Positions 54,395-63,375 are shown, counted from the stretch's first letter. The stretch is DNA of 64,000 nucleotides from Megasphaera sp. AM44-1BH (GCF_003467125.1 NZ_QSFA01000003.1:1-64000), one strand, 5' to 3'. The notes: generated by a model from the letters alone, not told the origin. Numbers and translations: made by a program.

Positions 54395-55720
54395 ATGTCG
54401 GATACATTACATGCGGTCATAGCCAGTGTACAGGAAGGAAGCCGGGCGCAGAAAGAAGGATTGAAAGCCGGCGACACGATTGTTTCGGTCAATGGCCAGC
54501 CCGTAGAAGACCTGATTGATCTGAATTTTGCCCTGGCTGACGAAAAGGTACACCTGGTCGTACAAAACGGGGACAGTGTGCGGGACTGCTATTTTCAGAA
54601 GCGGTTTGGCGAAGACGTGGGCATTACTATGGAGAATGCCGTTTTTGACCATATACGCCAGTGCTGGAACAATTGCATATTCTGCTTCATTGCACAGATG
54701 CCCCAGGGAATGCGTCCGTCTTTATATGTTAAGGACGACGATTATCGCATGTCTTTCCTGACAGGCAGTTTTATCACCTTATCGAATCTGTCTGAAGAAG
54801 ATATCCGCAGGATCACACGGTTTCATCTGTCTCCGCTCCATATTTCAGTTCATACGACGAACGGGGAACTCCGGCGGCGGATGATGCGGCAGGAACGGAC
54901 AGATGATATTATGGACCACCTCCGGATCCTGGTACAGCATGATATTGATATGTACTGTCAGATTGTCCTTGTGCCGGGATATAATGATGGCGAAGAATTC
55001 AGCCGCACCGTGCGTGACCTGGAATCGCTCCGGCCCAATGTGCTGGGGATAGCTGTCGTACCACTGGGAATGACGAAATTCCGCTCCGGCTGTATGCATC
55101 TGGACCCGGTGACACCAGAACTGGCCCGGGATATCATCAGGCGCGCCCAGCCTTTTGTACAGCGCAGCCGCAAAGAGGGCAGGGGGAGTTTCGTTTATCT
55201 GGCCGATGAATTTTATCTGAAAGGCGGCGTACCGCTGCCGGACAATGACTATTACGACAACTACGAACAGATTGAAGACGGCATCGGGATGCTGCGCCTG
55301 TTCGAACAGCAATGGCACAGCTGGGACGGACCGCTGCGTACGGCCTATGATCAGCCGAAGCGGCTGGCTCTCCTGACCGGTACGCTGGCAGCACCTTTTA
55401 TCAGCCAGCTCGTACAGGAAGTACAGGTTGCTAATCTGGAAGTGACCGTTGTCCCCGTGGAAAACACTTATTTTGGCAGGCAAATCAATGTGGCTGGCCT
55501 CCTCACAGCCCAGGATATGCTTCATGCCTGGCAGCAGTTGGCCGGCGACTGGGATGGCCTTATTATTCCCGGCACAGCATTACGCAAAGGCGAAAATATC
55601 TTTCTCGATGATATGACCCTTACGGAATTTGAAGCCCGGGCCGGTGTGCCTGTCGGCGTCAGTGAATTTGCGCCGGAATTGAAGCAGCTTTTATACCATT
55701 GGCAGGAGAATAAGGAGTAA
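54395..55720 (+). CDS. DUF512 radical SAM protein with N-terminal PDZ domain
   Basis: A 441-residue protein. Residues 1-70 form a PDZ-like domain (EGSRAQKEGLKAGDTIVSVN), then radical SAM cysteines C90-x3-C94-x2-C97 (CWNNCIFCF), and a C-terminal DUF512 region with GTALRKGENIFLDDMTL near the end. The reaction is unknown. The ATG at 54395 follows GAAAGGA; the frame upstream lies in the terminator. der starts 4 nt after its stop, an arrangement common in Clostridia. Confidence 0.9.
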   Translation: MSDTLHAVIASVQEGSRAQKEGLKAGDTIVSVNGQPVEDLIDLNFALADEKVHLVVQNGDSVRDCYFQKRFGEDVGITMENAVFDHIRQCWNNCIFCFIAQMPQGMRPSLYVKDDDYRMSFLTGSFITLSNLSEEDIRRITRFHLSPLHISVHTTNGELRRRMMRQERTDDIMDHLRILVQHDIDMYCQIVLVPGYNDGEEFSRTVRDLESLRPNVLGIAVVPLGMTKFRSGCMHLDPVTPELARDIIRRAQPFVQRSRKEGRGSFVYLADEFYLKGGVPLPDNDYYDNYEQIEDGIGMLRLFEQQWHSWDGPLRTAYDQPKRLALLTGTLAAPFISQLVQEVQVANLEVTVVPVENTYFGRQINVAGLLTAQDMLHAWQQLAGDWDGLIIPGTALRKGENIFLDDMTLTEFEARAGVPVGVSEFAPELKQLLYHWQENKE

Positions 55721-55724
55721 AATC

Positions 55725-57056
55725 ATGTATAAACCATTAGTTGCCGTTGTAGGCCGGCCGAATGTCGGTAAATCGACACTGTTCAATGCAGTCGTAAAGA
55801 AACGGATTTCCATTGTCGAAGACATTCCCGGCGTAACGAGAGACCGCATCTATTTTGATGCAGAATGGCTGGGGCAGGAATTTACGATGATTGATACGGG
55901 CGGCATCGAGTTTGTCGATCAGGATAACCACTTTTTTACGAGTATGCGTTATCAGGCCGAACTGGCTATCCGCGAAGCCGATGTCATCATTTATGTCGTA
56001 GATGGCAAGACAGGTATCCAGCCCCAGGATGAAGAAATCGCACATATTCTGCGTTCCTGTGGCAAACCGGTAATCCTGGCGGTCAATAAAATCGACAGTG
56101 TAGAACAGGAAATCAATATTTACGAATTTTATAATCTGGGACTAGGCGACCCTATCGGCATTTCAGCGGTCAACCTCATGAATCTCGGCGACCTTCTCGA
56201 TGAAGTGCTGAAATATATCAAGAAAGTGCCTGTTGATGAAGAAAGCGAAGACGCCATCCATGTTGCACTCGTAGGCCGGCCAAACGTGGGAAAATCGTCC
56301 CTGACCAATGCGCTTCTGGGGCAGGACCGGGTCATCGTCAGTAATATTCCCGGAACGACCCGCGATTCCATTGATACGCACTGGACATATAACGGGAATG
56401 AATTCATCCTCATCGATACGGCGGGGATGCGGCGCAAGGGCAAAATCGATTTGCCGGTGGAACGATATAGTGTGGTACGGGCACTGCGGGCTGTCGATCG
56501 CTCGGACATTGCGGTCCTCGTGCTGGATGGCGTAGAAGGTGTTACTGAACAGGATAAGAAAATAGCCGGTTATATTCATGAAGCTGGCAAGGGCTGCATC
56601 ATCGTCGTCAATAAGTGGGATCTGGTGACCAAAGACAGCAAGACCAGCCTGAAATACACCGATGACATCCGCCGGGAACTGGCCTTTATGCAGTATGCCC
56701 CGATTTTATACGCTTCGGCTCTGACGAAACAGCGTGTCAACCGTCTGGCCGATCTGGTACAGTACGTATCGGAACAGCAGCATATGCGCGTTTCGACCAG
56801 TGTCCTCAACGAGCTCATTGAAGATGCCCAGCTTACCAATCCGGCACCGGCTAAAAATGGACGCCCCTTAAAGATTTATTATATGACACAGGCTTCGGTT
56901 GAACCGCCTACATTCGTCTTATTTGTCAATGATCCACAGCTTATCCATTTTTCCTATACCCGTTTCCTGGAAAACAAACTGCGGGAAACATTCGGGTTTG
57001 AAGGGACACCTATCCGGCTTATCCTGCGCGGCAAAAAGGGAGATGAAGAAGCGTGA
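55725..57056 (+). CDS. der: Ribosome biogenesis GTPase Der
   Basis: Double-GTPase needed for 50S assembly. The 443-residue protein has two G domains, each with GRPNVGKS (residues 9-16 and about 184-191), DTGG/DTAG switch motifs, and a C-terminal KH-like domain. The ATG has AAGGAG upstream. Its stop overlaps the plsY GTG start by 4 bases. Confidence 0.98.
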   Translation: MYKPLVAVVGRPNVGKSTLFNAVVKKRISIVEDIPGVTRDRIYFDAEWLGQEFTMIDTGGIEFVDQDNHFFTSMRYQAELAIREADVIIYVVDGKTGIQPQDEEIAHILRSCGKPVILAVNKIDSVEQEINIYEFYNLGLGDPIGISAVNLMNLGDLLDEVLKYIKKVPVDEESEDAIHVALVGRPNVGKSSLTNALLGQDRVIVSNIPGTTRDSIDTHWTYNGNEFILIDTAGMRRKGKIDLPVERYSVVRALRAVDRSDIAVLVLDGVEGVTEQDKKIAGYIHEAGKGCIIVVNKWDLVTKDSKTSLKYTDDIRRELAFMQYAPILYASALTKQRVNRLADLVQYVSEQQHMRVSTSVLNELIEDAQLTNPAPAKNGRPLKIYYMTQASVEPPTFVLFVNDPQLIHFSYTRFLENKLRETFGFEGTPIRLILRGKKGDEEA

Positions 57057-57670
57057 TAGAAGGAATACTCTGTCTCTTCCTCGCCTATGCAGGCGGTTCC
57101 TTCCCCAGCGGTCTGGTCATTGGACATGTATTTTATCACACTGATATCCGTACGGAAGGAAGCCATAATACGGGTGCGACCAATGCCTATCGCGTTCTGG
57201 GGAAAGCCGGTGGACTGGCCGTCCTTATCCTGGATATCGCCAAAGGAATCCTGGGCGTCTGGCTTGGCCAGCAGGCGGGTATGCTCATCGCACCGGATCA
57301 GATAGAATTATGTATGATTGGCGGCGGACTGCTGGCGATTCTGGGTCATTCCTGTTCCCTGTTTATGAAATTCAAAGGCGGGAAAGGCGTGGCCACCGGC
57401 CTGGGGGTCATTTTGTATCTGGCTCCCTGGGAAACGCTCATCGTTTTTGCTGTCTGGTGCATTATCGTGGCCTTCACGCGCATCGTTTCTCTCGGTTCTA
57501 TCGTGGCGGCTATTCTGGTGCCGGTGACGATGTACCTTTTCCATGAACCGTTTGAAATCGTGGTATTTGGTGTCCTGGCAGCGGCATTTGTCATTATCAG
57601 GCACCGTGCCAATATCGTACGGCTCCTCCATGGCAATGAATTGAAAGTAGAACGGATACACAAAAAATAA
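57053..57670 (+). CDS. plsY: Acyl-phosphate glycerol-3-phosphate acyltransferase
   Basis: Integral membrane enzyme that starts phospholipid synthesis from acyl-phosphate. The 205-residue protein has several hydrophobic helices and the three PlsY motifs: GSFPSG near residue 14, GSHNTGATNAYR near 38, and GHSCSLFMKFKGGKGVAT near 100. It starts with GTG inside the end of der. Confidence 0.95.
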   Translation: MIEGILCLFLAYAGGSFPSGLVIGHVFYHTDIRTEGSHNTGATNAYRVLGKAGGLAVLILDIAKGILGVWLGQQAGMLIAPDQIELCMIGGGLLAILGHSCSLFMKFKGGKGVATGLGVILYLAPWETLIVFAVWCIIVAFTRIVSLGSIVAAILVPVTMYLFHEPFEIVVFGVLAAAFVIIRHRANIVRLLHGNELKVERIHKK

Positions 57671-57694
57671 CTGTCCCGGTTTCAGGATTTGTAT

Positions 57695-57722
57695 TTGATA
57701 TGTAAGGAAAAACGTGTATAAT
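57695..57722 (+). promoter_or_regulatory. Promoter of rsmD-coaD
   Basis: TTGATA (57695-57700) and a perfect TATAAT (57717-57722) are separated by 16 bases, 24 bases before the rsmD GTG. Confidence 0.75.
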
Positions 57723-57746
57723 TAACATGTACGAGCAGGTGATGAT

Positions 57747-58301
57747 GTGAGAATCATAGGCGGAAGTGCCAGAGGCAGACAGTTGAAATCCCCGAAAGGG
57801 ATGCTGACCCGGCCTACACTGGACAGTACGCGGGAAAGTTTATTCAATATTCTGGCTAACTATGGCCTGCAGGATGCGGCCGTGCTGGATATTTTTGCCG
57901 GAACGGGAGCTCTCGGACTGGAAGCTCTCAGCCGTGGTGCTGCCTATTGTGTGTTTATCGATCATTATACACAGCACCTGATTCAGGAAAATGCCGATAT
58001 GTGCGGGTTTTCCGGAAAATATGAGGTACTGCGCATGGATATGAAACGTGCACTGGCCCGGCTGCGCGGGCGGACGTTCCAGTATATCTTTGCCGACCCG
58101 CCGTACGATAAAAATCTGGTCAATGATACAATTTCTTTTATCTTTCACTATCAGCTGCTGGCTGCCGGCGGCCTGGTCATTATGGAACACAGCCGCCATG
58201 AAGATATATCGGAGAACCCGTTGTATAGCATTATCAGAGAAAAATCCTATGGAAAAGAAACGCGCGTCAGTCTTATCTGCCGCCGTCAGGAAGGGGAATA
58301 A
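57747..58301 (+). CDS. rsmD: 16S rRNA (guanine966-N2)-methyltransferase
   Basis: SAM-dependent methyltransferase acting on 16S rRNA in the 30S subunit. The 184-residue protein starts with GTG (MRIIGGSARGRQLKSPKG), has the SAM-binding LDIFAGTGALGLEALSRGA, and the catalytic DPPYD motif. coaD follows 2 nt after its stop, a conserved pair. Confidence 0.96.
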   Translation: MRIIGGSARGRQLKSPKGMLTRPTLDSTRESLFNILANYGLQDAAVLDIFAGTGALGLEALSRGAAYCVFIDHYTQHLIQENADMCGFSGKYEVLRMDMKRALARLRGRTFQYIFADPPYDKNLVNDTISFIFHYQLLAAGGLVIMEHSRHEDISENPLYSIIREKSYGKETRVSLICRRQEGE

Positions 58302-58303
58302 TT

Positions 58304-58795
58304 GTGCGTATCGGAATCTGTCCGGGAAGTTTTGATCCCGTGACGAACGGACATATCGATATATTTGAACGAGGAAGCAAGCTGGTTGACAAGCTGATTG
58401 TTGCCGTCTTCAGCAATCCGACGAAACAGCCCGTATTTACGATGGCCGAACGGGAAGAAATGCTACGGGAAACGACGAAGCATATCCCGAATATTGAGGT
58501 GGCCAGTGCCGGAGGACTGCTCAACGAATATGCTATGTCCCACGGAGCTACGATTATCATCCGCGGTCTCCGTGCACTCAGTGACTTTGAATACGAATTT
58601 CAGCGGGCTCTTCTCATGAAACAGATTGAACCGGCTATTGAAACGGTATTCATCATGGCCAATACAAAATATTCGTATGTAAGTTCTACGGGAATCCGGG
58701 AACTGGCCTGCTTTGGAGGCAAGCTGGACGGCATGGTGCCGGATTATGTGGAACAACGCTTGAAAGCTAAATTTAAGGATAAATACAAGGTATAG
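58304..58795 (+). CDS. coaD: Phosphopantetheine adenylyltransferase
   Basis: Penultimate step of coenzyme A synthesis. The 163-residue protein begins with GTG (MRIGICPGSFDPVTNGHIDI), with the TNGH nucleotide-binding motif and the C-terminal SSTGIRELACFGG. It overlaps nothing but is 2 nt from rsmD, so is co-translated. Confidence 0.98.
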   Translation: MRIGICPGSFDPVTNGHIDIFERGSKLVDKLIVAVFSNPTKQPVFTMAEREEMLRETTKHIPNIEVASAGGLLNEYAMSHGATIIIRGLRALSDFEYEFQRALLMKQIEPAIETVFIMANTKYSYVSSTGIRELACFGGKLDGMVPDYVEQRLKAKFKDKYKV

Positions 58796-58806
58796 GGGTG
58801 GACAAC

Positions 58807-59274
58807 ATGAATTCTGATAAGTTGTTGGAAGATTTGGAAAGTTTAGTACTGAATGCGTCAAAGATGCCCTTTACGAACAAAAAGATGATTGAAGAAGAAG
58901 AACTCCTTCAGATCATTGATGATTTGAAAGCATCCATGCCGGCTGAGTTAGACGAATCTAAAAAAGTTCTGGCAGAAAAAGATAAAATCATTGCCGATGC
59001 CCAGCGCCATGCGGACAGTATGGTTGCCCAGGCAAAAGATTACATTGCCAAACTGACAGAAGAAAGTGAATTGGTACGGCAGGCACAGGAACATGCCAAT
59101 CAGATTGTCATGAGTGCTACGAAATCCTCTGATGAACTCAAGAGCAGTTCTATTACGTATGCTGGTGACGTCTTGAAATATGTGGAATCGACATTGGAAA
59201 AGACGCTGACCAGTATCCGTCAGAACCGGGAAAGCCTGCTTCAGTCCAACCGGCAGGATAATAGCAAACAGTGA
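58807..59274 (+). CDS. Coiled-coil protein of unknown function downstream of coaD
   Basis: A 155-residue soluble protein rich in Glu, Lys, Gln and Ala, predicted from its heptad-like spacing to be mostly coiled coil (about residues 45-145). It resembles short DivIVA-like or ATPase-stalk-like proteins found after coaD in Clostridia, but no diagnostic motif is visible. ATG 58807 follows TAGGGGTGG; GTG 58798 overlaps that site. It is the last gene before a terminator. Confidence 0.7.
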   Translation: MNSDKLLEDLESLVLNASKMPFTNKKMIEEEELLQIIDDLKASMPAELDESKKVLAEKDKIIADAQRHADSMVAQAKDYIAKLTEESELVRQAQEHANQIVMSATKSSDELKSSSITYAGDVLKYVESTLEKTLTSIRQNRESLLQSNRQDNSKQ

Positions 59275-59292
59275 TGCAGTAAATCAGATTAC

Positions 59293-59340
59293 AAGAGACC
59301 GTCACACGAAGAGAAATACTTTGTACGACAGTCTCTTTTT
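59293..59340 (+). terminator. Intrinsic terminator after the coiled-coil gene
   Basis: AGAGACCGTC pairs with GACAGTCTCT (one mismatch) across a loop with partial pairing, followed by TTTTT. Confidence 0.75.
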
Positions 59341-59408
59341 GCGTTAAGGCATAAATAAGGCCGGAAGGCTCCGGCTGCTTGTATTTGGTACGATGCAGGG
59401 AGAAAACG

Positions 59409-60218
59409 ATGAAAGAGATAACATCACGGGATAATCAGTGGGTCAGGATGGCCCATTCGCTTAAAAAGAAAAAGGGTCGTCAGGAACAGAGCCGGTTTTT
59501 GGCAGAAGGATACCGGCTGCTGGCAGATGCTATCCGGGTAGGCATTATGGATGGCATCTGCTTCGTTACGGAAAAAGGCATGCATCATGAAGGATTTGAC
59601 GCATTCCTGGCAGAAGGAGAAACTTTAGGCTGGACATTTTTTCGTGTAACCGACAGTGTGTACGATAAAATAAAAGATACGGGGAATCCTCAGGGAATGG
59701 CGGCTATGCTGCCACTGTTTCCGTATACGCTCCAGGCACTGGATACGCTGGAATCTGACCGGCCCGTCCTCTATCTGGAAGATATTCAGGACCCGGGCAA
59801 TCTGGGTACCATTCTGCGTACTGCCGCGGCCAGTAATGGCGCCGCTGTCCTTTTGAGCGAAGGCAGTGTCGATGTGTATAATGACAAGGCGATCCGCAGC
59901 GCCATGGGAGCCATATTCAAGGTCCCTGTCATACAGCACGTCACACTGGATGATCTGCTGGCATTCCGGAGGCGGAGTGGCCGTTTCCTGCTGGGTACGG
60001 CGCCCCTGGGGAAGGTGCGCTATACAGATGCGCCGTATGAAAAACCAGTCATTCTGGCGTTTGGCAACGAAGGAAATGGCCTGTCCCGTACGCTGCAGGA
60101 ACAATGCGATGCCCTGATCACGATACCGATGAAACCGGATACGGAATCACTCAATCTCTCACTTTCTGCAGGAATTATCCTGTATAAGGCGTGGGAAATC
60201 AATGGATTTAAGGAGTAA
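59409..60218 (+). CDS. TrmH/SpoU-family RNA 2'-O-methyltransferase
   Basis: A 269-residue SPOUT methyltransferase resembling RlmB/TsnR-type rRNA enzymes. The N-terminal substrate-binding domain (SRFLAEGYRLLADAI) precedes the knotted SAM-binding domain with motifs VLYLEDIQDPGNLGTILRTA, VILAFGNEGNGLS and ESLNLSLSAGIILYKAWE. The ATG at 59409 follows CAGGGAG. The target nucleotide is unknown. Confidence 0.9.
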   Translation: MKEITSRDNQWVRMAHSLKKKKGRQEQSRFLAEGYRLLADAIRVGIMDGICFVTEKGMHHEGFDAFLAEGETLGWTFFRVTDSVYDKIKDTGNPQGMAAMLPLFPYTLQALDTLESDRPVLYLEDIQDPGNLGTILRTAAASNGAAVLLSEGSVDVYNDKAIRSAMGAIFKVPVIQHVTLDDLLAFRRRSGRFLLGTAPLGKVRYTDAPYEKPVILAFGNEGNGLSRTLQEQCDALITIPMKPDTESLNLSLSAGIILYKAWEINGFKE

Positions 60219-60225
60219 TGCCAAT

Positions 60226-60987
60226 ATGGATATAACCAGTATTTTAGAAGATTATAAAAAAGGGACACTGTCTCTGGAAGCAGCACAGGCAGCTCTGGCA
60301 CAGGGCAGAAGTCCCCATACGGAACAGACGGCAGATCTTGGCTTTGCCAATATTGATCTGCAGCGTCAGGAACGGTGCGGATTTCCCGAAGTCGTATATT
60401 GTGCCGGAAAAACCGTAGACCAGTCTGTCACTATTTTATCCCTTTTGATGAAGCAGTATGACAATGTCATTGGCACGCGGGCCCCAAAAGAAGTCTATGA
60501 CCGGCTGCTTCCTGATTTTCCGGACGTACAGTACGATAATCTGGCACGCATGGTTTATCAGCGCAAGGATACCACCATCGTCAATGGCGACAGGACGATT
60601 GCCGTCGTCACAGCTGGCACCAGTGATATTCCCGTTTCGGAAGAAGCGGCTCTTACGGCTGAAATCATGGGAAATAAGGTCATACGCGTTTACGACGTGG
60701 GCGTTGCCGGCATTCACCGTCTGCTGAACCGGGTCGATGACATACGGAAAGCCAATGTGGTCATTGTCGTCGCCGGCATGGAAGGCGCCCTGGCCAGTGT
60801 CGTCGGCGGGCTGGTGAGCCAGCCTGTCATAGCCGTGCCGACCAGCATCGGGTACGGTGCCAATTTCCATGGCCTGTCTGCCCTTTTGGCTATGCTCAAC
60901 AGCTGTGCAGCCGGTGTCTCTGTCGTTAACATCGACAATGGATTTGGTGCCGGCCGCCTGGCGGACATATTGAACCGGATGAGGTGA
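60226..60987 (+). CDS. larB: Nickel pincer cofactor biosynthesis protein LarB
   Basis: LarB carboxylates the pyridinium ring of nicotinic acid adenine dinucleotide, the first step toward the nickel pincer cofactor of lactate racemase. The 253-residue protein has the AIR-carboxylase-like C-terminal half (VVTAGTSDIPVSEEAALTAE; VVAGMEGALASVVGGLVSQP). ATG 60226 is preferred, as AAGGAG lies at 60209-60214 just upstream. The next gene starts 2 bases after its stop. Confidence 0.93.
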   Translation: MDITSILEDYKKGTLSLEAAQAALAQGRSPHTEQTADLGFANIDLQRQERCGFPEVVYCAGKTVDQSVTILSLLMKQYDNVIGTRAPKEVYDRLLPDFPDVQYDNLARMVYQRKDTTIVNGDRTIAVVTAGTSDIPVSEEAALTAEIMGNKVIRVYDVGVAGIHRLLNRVDDIRKANVVIVVAGMEGALASVVGGLVSQPVIAVPTSIGYGANFHGLSALLAMLNSCAAGVSVVNIDNGFGAGRLADILNRMR

Positions 60988-60989
60988 CG

Positions 60990-61463
60990 ATGATGGAAAC
61001 ACTCTGGCAGATGGAAGCCAATATTGACGATATGAATCCCCAGAATATGGAATATATTTTCCGGTGCCTTCTGGATCTGGGAGTCAATGACGTGTGGGCC
61101 ATGCCGATGCTCATGAAGAAATGCCGGATGGCCTCCATGCTTTGCGTTTTATGCCGGGAAGACCTTCTGGAAAAAGCAGCCGATATTATTTTTAAAGAAA
61201 CGACTTCTGTAGGCGTCCGCTATTTTCCTGTCAGCCGCATCGCCTGCAGACGGTCTATACAGACTGTGACTGTATCAGGTGAAACGCTTCATTGTAAAAT
61301 CTGCTGGTCCGGTGATGCAGTGACCAATATTTCTGCAGAATACGATGATTGCCGGGCTGCAGCCGTAAAGACCGGTATTCCACTGAAAGAATGGCAGCGT
61401 CGTGTCCTGGAAGCCGCCTGGCAGCGCTATGGCGGGAAAAAATATGAAGAGACAGCAACTTGA
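60990..61463 (+). CDS. Stand-alone LarC2-like domain (nickel insertion)
   Basis: A 157-residue protein that matches only the C-terminal half of LarC, the CTP-dependent enzyme that inserts nickel into the pincer cofactor (METLWQMEANIDDMNPQNME; KEWQRRVLEAAWQRYG). In Lactobacillus plantarum LarC1 and LarC2 are joined by programmed frameshifting. Here no LarC1 coding sequence lies between larB and this gene. A start at ATG 60993 is also possible. It is presumably co-translated with larB. Confidence 0.85.
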   Translation: MMETLWQMEANIDDMNPQNMEYIFRCLLDLGVNDVWAMPMLMKKCRMASMLCVLCREDLLEKAADIIFKETTSVGVRYFPVSRIACRRSIQTVTVSGETLHCKICWSGDAVTNISAEYDDCRAAAVKTGIPLKEWQRRVLEAAWQRYGGKKYEETAT

Positions 61464-61509
61464 ACAATGCGTTTCCTGAAGCGTCTCTCAGAGAAAAACA
61501 ACTTGTCTC

Positions 61510-61538
61510 TTGCAAATAAACAATTGTCCGTGTATAAT
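61510..61538 (+). promoter_or_regulatory. Promoter of the chbG-like gene
   Basis: TTGCAA (61510-61515) and a perfect TATAAT (61533-61538) are separated by 17 bases, 32 bases before the ATG. Confidence 0.8.
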
Positions 61539-61570
61539 AGTGAATGAGTTCAAAAAAGGCGATTCTGATT

Positions 61571-62419
61571 ATGAATAGATTAATTATCAATGCAGATGAT
61601 TTCGGTATCCATCAGGAAGTAAACCAGGCTGTAGCCATTGGCTTTGATACTGGCATCCTGAGGAGTACATCCCTTCTGGCATCGGGGCCGGCGTTTCCTG
61701 AAGCCGTAGCCGTTGCCAGACAAAGACCGGGCCTGGGAATTGGCATCCATCTCTGCCTGGTCGGGGGCCTGCCGCCTGTTTTATCACCGCAGGAAGTTCC
61801 CAGTCTCGTCGATGAACGGGGCTTGTTCCCTGATAGTTACGGGGAATTTATGAAACGGGTATATACGGGCCGGATCCAGTATCAGGAGCTGTATCGTGAG
61901 CTGGATGCGCAAATGGAGAAAATCATGTCCCAGGGGCTTACCATTACCCATGTAGACAGTCATCAGCATCTGCATGTACTGCCACAAGTCTGGGTTATCG
62001 TACAGGCCCTGATGAAAAAATATCATCTCCACCGGCTGCGCATTCCCGACGAATCGTATCTTTTCAAGATGTGGACCGCCAATCCGGTCCGGGCTCTGGG
62101 CCGCGATGGCCTGACTTTTTTTGCCAGGAAGGCCCGTCGTGACGCACGGCATCTTGGATTTTCCATGGCCGATTATTTTTGGGGCATGGCAGACGGGGGA
62201 AATATGAACGAAACGAATCTGCGCTATATCATCGGTCAGATGCCCTTTGGCATACATGAAGTGATGATGCATCCCGGCTGTCACACATCCGTTCTCAGCC
62301 AGATATTCCATTGGGGATATCACTGGCAGGATGAATTAGCGGCCATCGTTTCACCGGGAATCCGTCAGCTCATCGAAAGCCACCATATTGAACTCATCCA
62401 TTATGGTAATCTGCCGTAA
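61571..62419 (+). CDS. ChbG/YdjC-family carbohydrate deacetylase
   Basis: A 282-residue metal-dependent deacetylase of the YdjC/ChbG/HpnK family, which removes acetyl groups from N-acetylated sugars. Metal ligands are expected in INADDFG (D-D near residues 7-8) and in THVDSHQHLHVLPQV (His residues). The substrate is not known; the neighbouring epimerase suggests glycan or cell-envelope sugar metabolism. The ATG at 61571 has only a weak ribosome binding site; the frame is open from 61544. Confidence 0.87.
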   Translation: MNRLIINADDFGIHQEVNQAVAIGFDTGILRSTSLLASGPAFPEAVAVARQRPGLGIGIHLCLVGGLPPVLSPQEVPSLVDERGLFPDSYGEFMKRVYTGRIQYQELYRELDAQMEKIMSQGLTITHVDSHQHLHVLPQVWVIVQALMKKYHLHRLRIPDESYLFKMWTANPVRALGRDGLTFFARKARRDARHLGFSMADYFWGMADGGNMNETNLRYIIGQMPFGIHEVMMHPGCHTSVLSQIFHWGYHWQDELAAIVSPGIRQLIESHHIELIHYGNLP

Positions 62420-62445
62420 GTTACGGGAGTGGGGAGTGGTACGTA

Positions 62446-63375
62446 TTGAATATATTGGTTACAGGCGGTGCCGGTTTTATCGGTTCACACCTCGTTGATA
62501 CCTTAGTAGAAGCCGGTCATGATGTAACGGTATTGGATGATCTTAGCAGTGGCAGGAAAGAATATGTCAATCAGGCAGCCCGGTTCTGTCAGGGCGATGT
62601 CCGGGACACGGAAGCGCTGGACCGTCTGTTTGCCGGAACCGCTTTTGATGTTGTGTTTCATGGAGCAGACAAGACACAGGCCCCCTGTTCCATGCTCCAT
62701 CCCCGGGAAGAAGCCGATGTCAGTATTCTGGGCCTGATCAATGTGCTGGAACACTGCCGCAGGCATGATGTGAAAAAGATACTTCTGTCTTCTTCGGCTG
62801 CTGTATATGGAAATCAGGAAAAAGGCCTGGCCGACGAAACAGCACCGGTACAGCCGCAATCCTTTTATGGACTGACGAAGGCAGCAGCAGAAGCCTATGC
62901 TGCTTTGTATCACCGTATGTACGGTCTGCCCTATGCTGTCCTGCGTTATGCCAATGTATATGGCGAACGTCAGGGAAGCGGCACGGAAGATGGCGTAGTC
63001 AGTCTGTTTTCCCGGGCGCTGGCAGCAGGAAATCCTATGACCATCTATGGTGATGGAAATCAGTCCCGGGATTTTATCTATGTCAGGGATGCAGCATCTG
63101 CCAGTATGGCTGCTATGGCCGCAGACGTCCCCAGCGGCATTTACAATATCAGTACTAAAATCGAAACGACCATCAATGCCCTGAAAGAAATATTGATGTA
63201 TTTTGCCCAGATACGGACGGAAGTAACCTATGAAGAGGCAAAGAGCGGTGATATCTACCGGTCCGTCCTCGACAATGGGAAAGCTGTACAGACACTGAAC
63301 TGGCGGCCGAAAACAAAACTTCTGCCAGGCTTGATGACGACGTTTTCTTACTTTTTAGGGAGGGATGAACTATGA
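62446..63375 (+). CDS. NAD-dependent epimerase/dehydratase (UDP-glucose 4-epimerase type)
   Basis: Extended short-chain dehydrogenase of 309 residues. The Rossmann motif GGAGFIGSH is at residues 7-15, the catalytic SSSAAVYG and YGLTK (Y-x3-K) are present, and the end resembles GalE-like sugar epimerases. The start is TTG after GGGGAGTGG. It overlaps the ACT gene by 4 bases. The exact sugar nucleotide cannot be told from sequence. Confidence 0.9.
   Translation: MNILVTGGAGFIGSHLVDTLVEAGHDVTVLDDLSSGRKEYVNQAARFCQGDVRDTEALDRLFAGTAFDVVFHGADKTQAPCSMLHPREEADVSILGLINVLEHCRRHDVKKILLSSSAAVYGNQEKGLADETAPVQPQSFYGLTKAAAEAYAALYHRMYGLPYAVLRYANVYGERQGSGTEDGVVSLFSRALAAGNPMTIYGDGNQSRDFIYVRDAASASMAAMAADVPSGIYNISTKIETTINALKEILMYFAQIRTEVTYEEAKSGDIYRSVLDNGKAVQTLNWRPKTKLLPGLMTTFSYFLGRDEL

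Noticed and set aside
60984..60992. A hidden LarC1 or frameshift between larB and the LarC2 gene
   Set aside because: Only 2 bases separate the genes, and no LarC1-like sequence is present in any frame upstream within larB.
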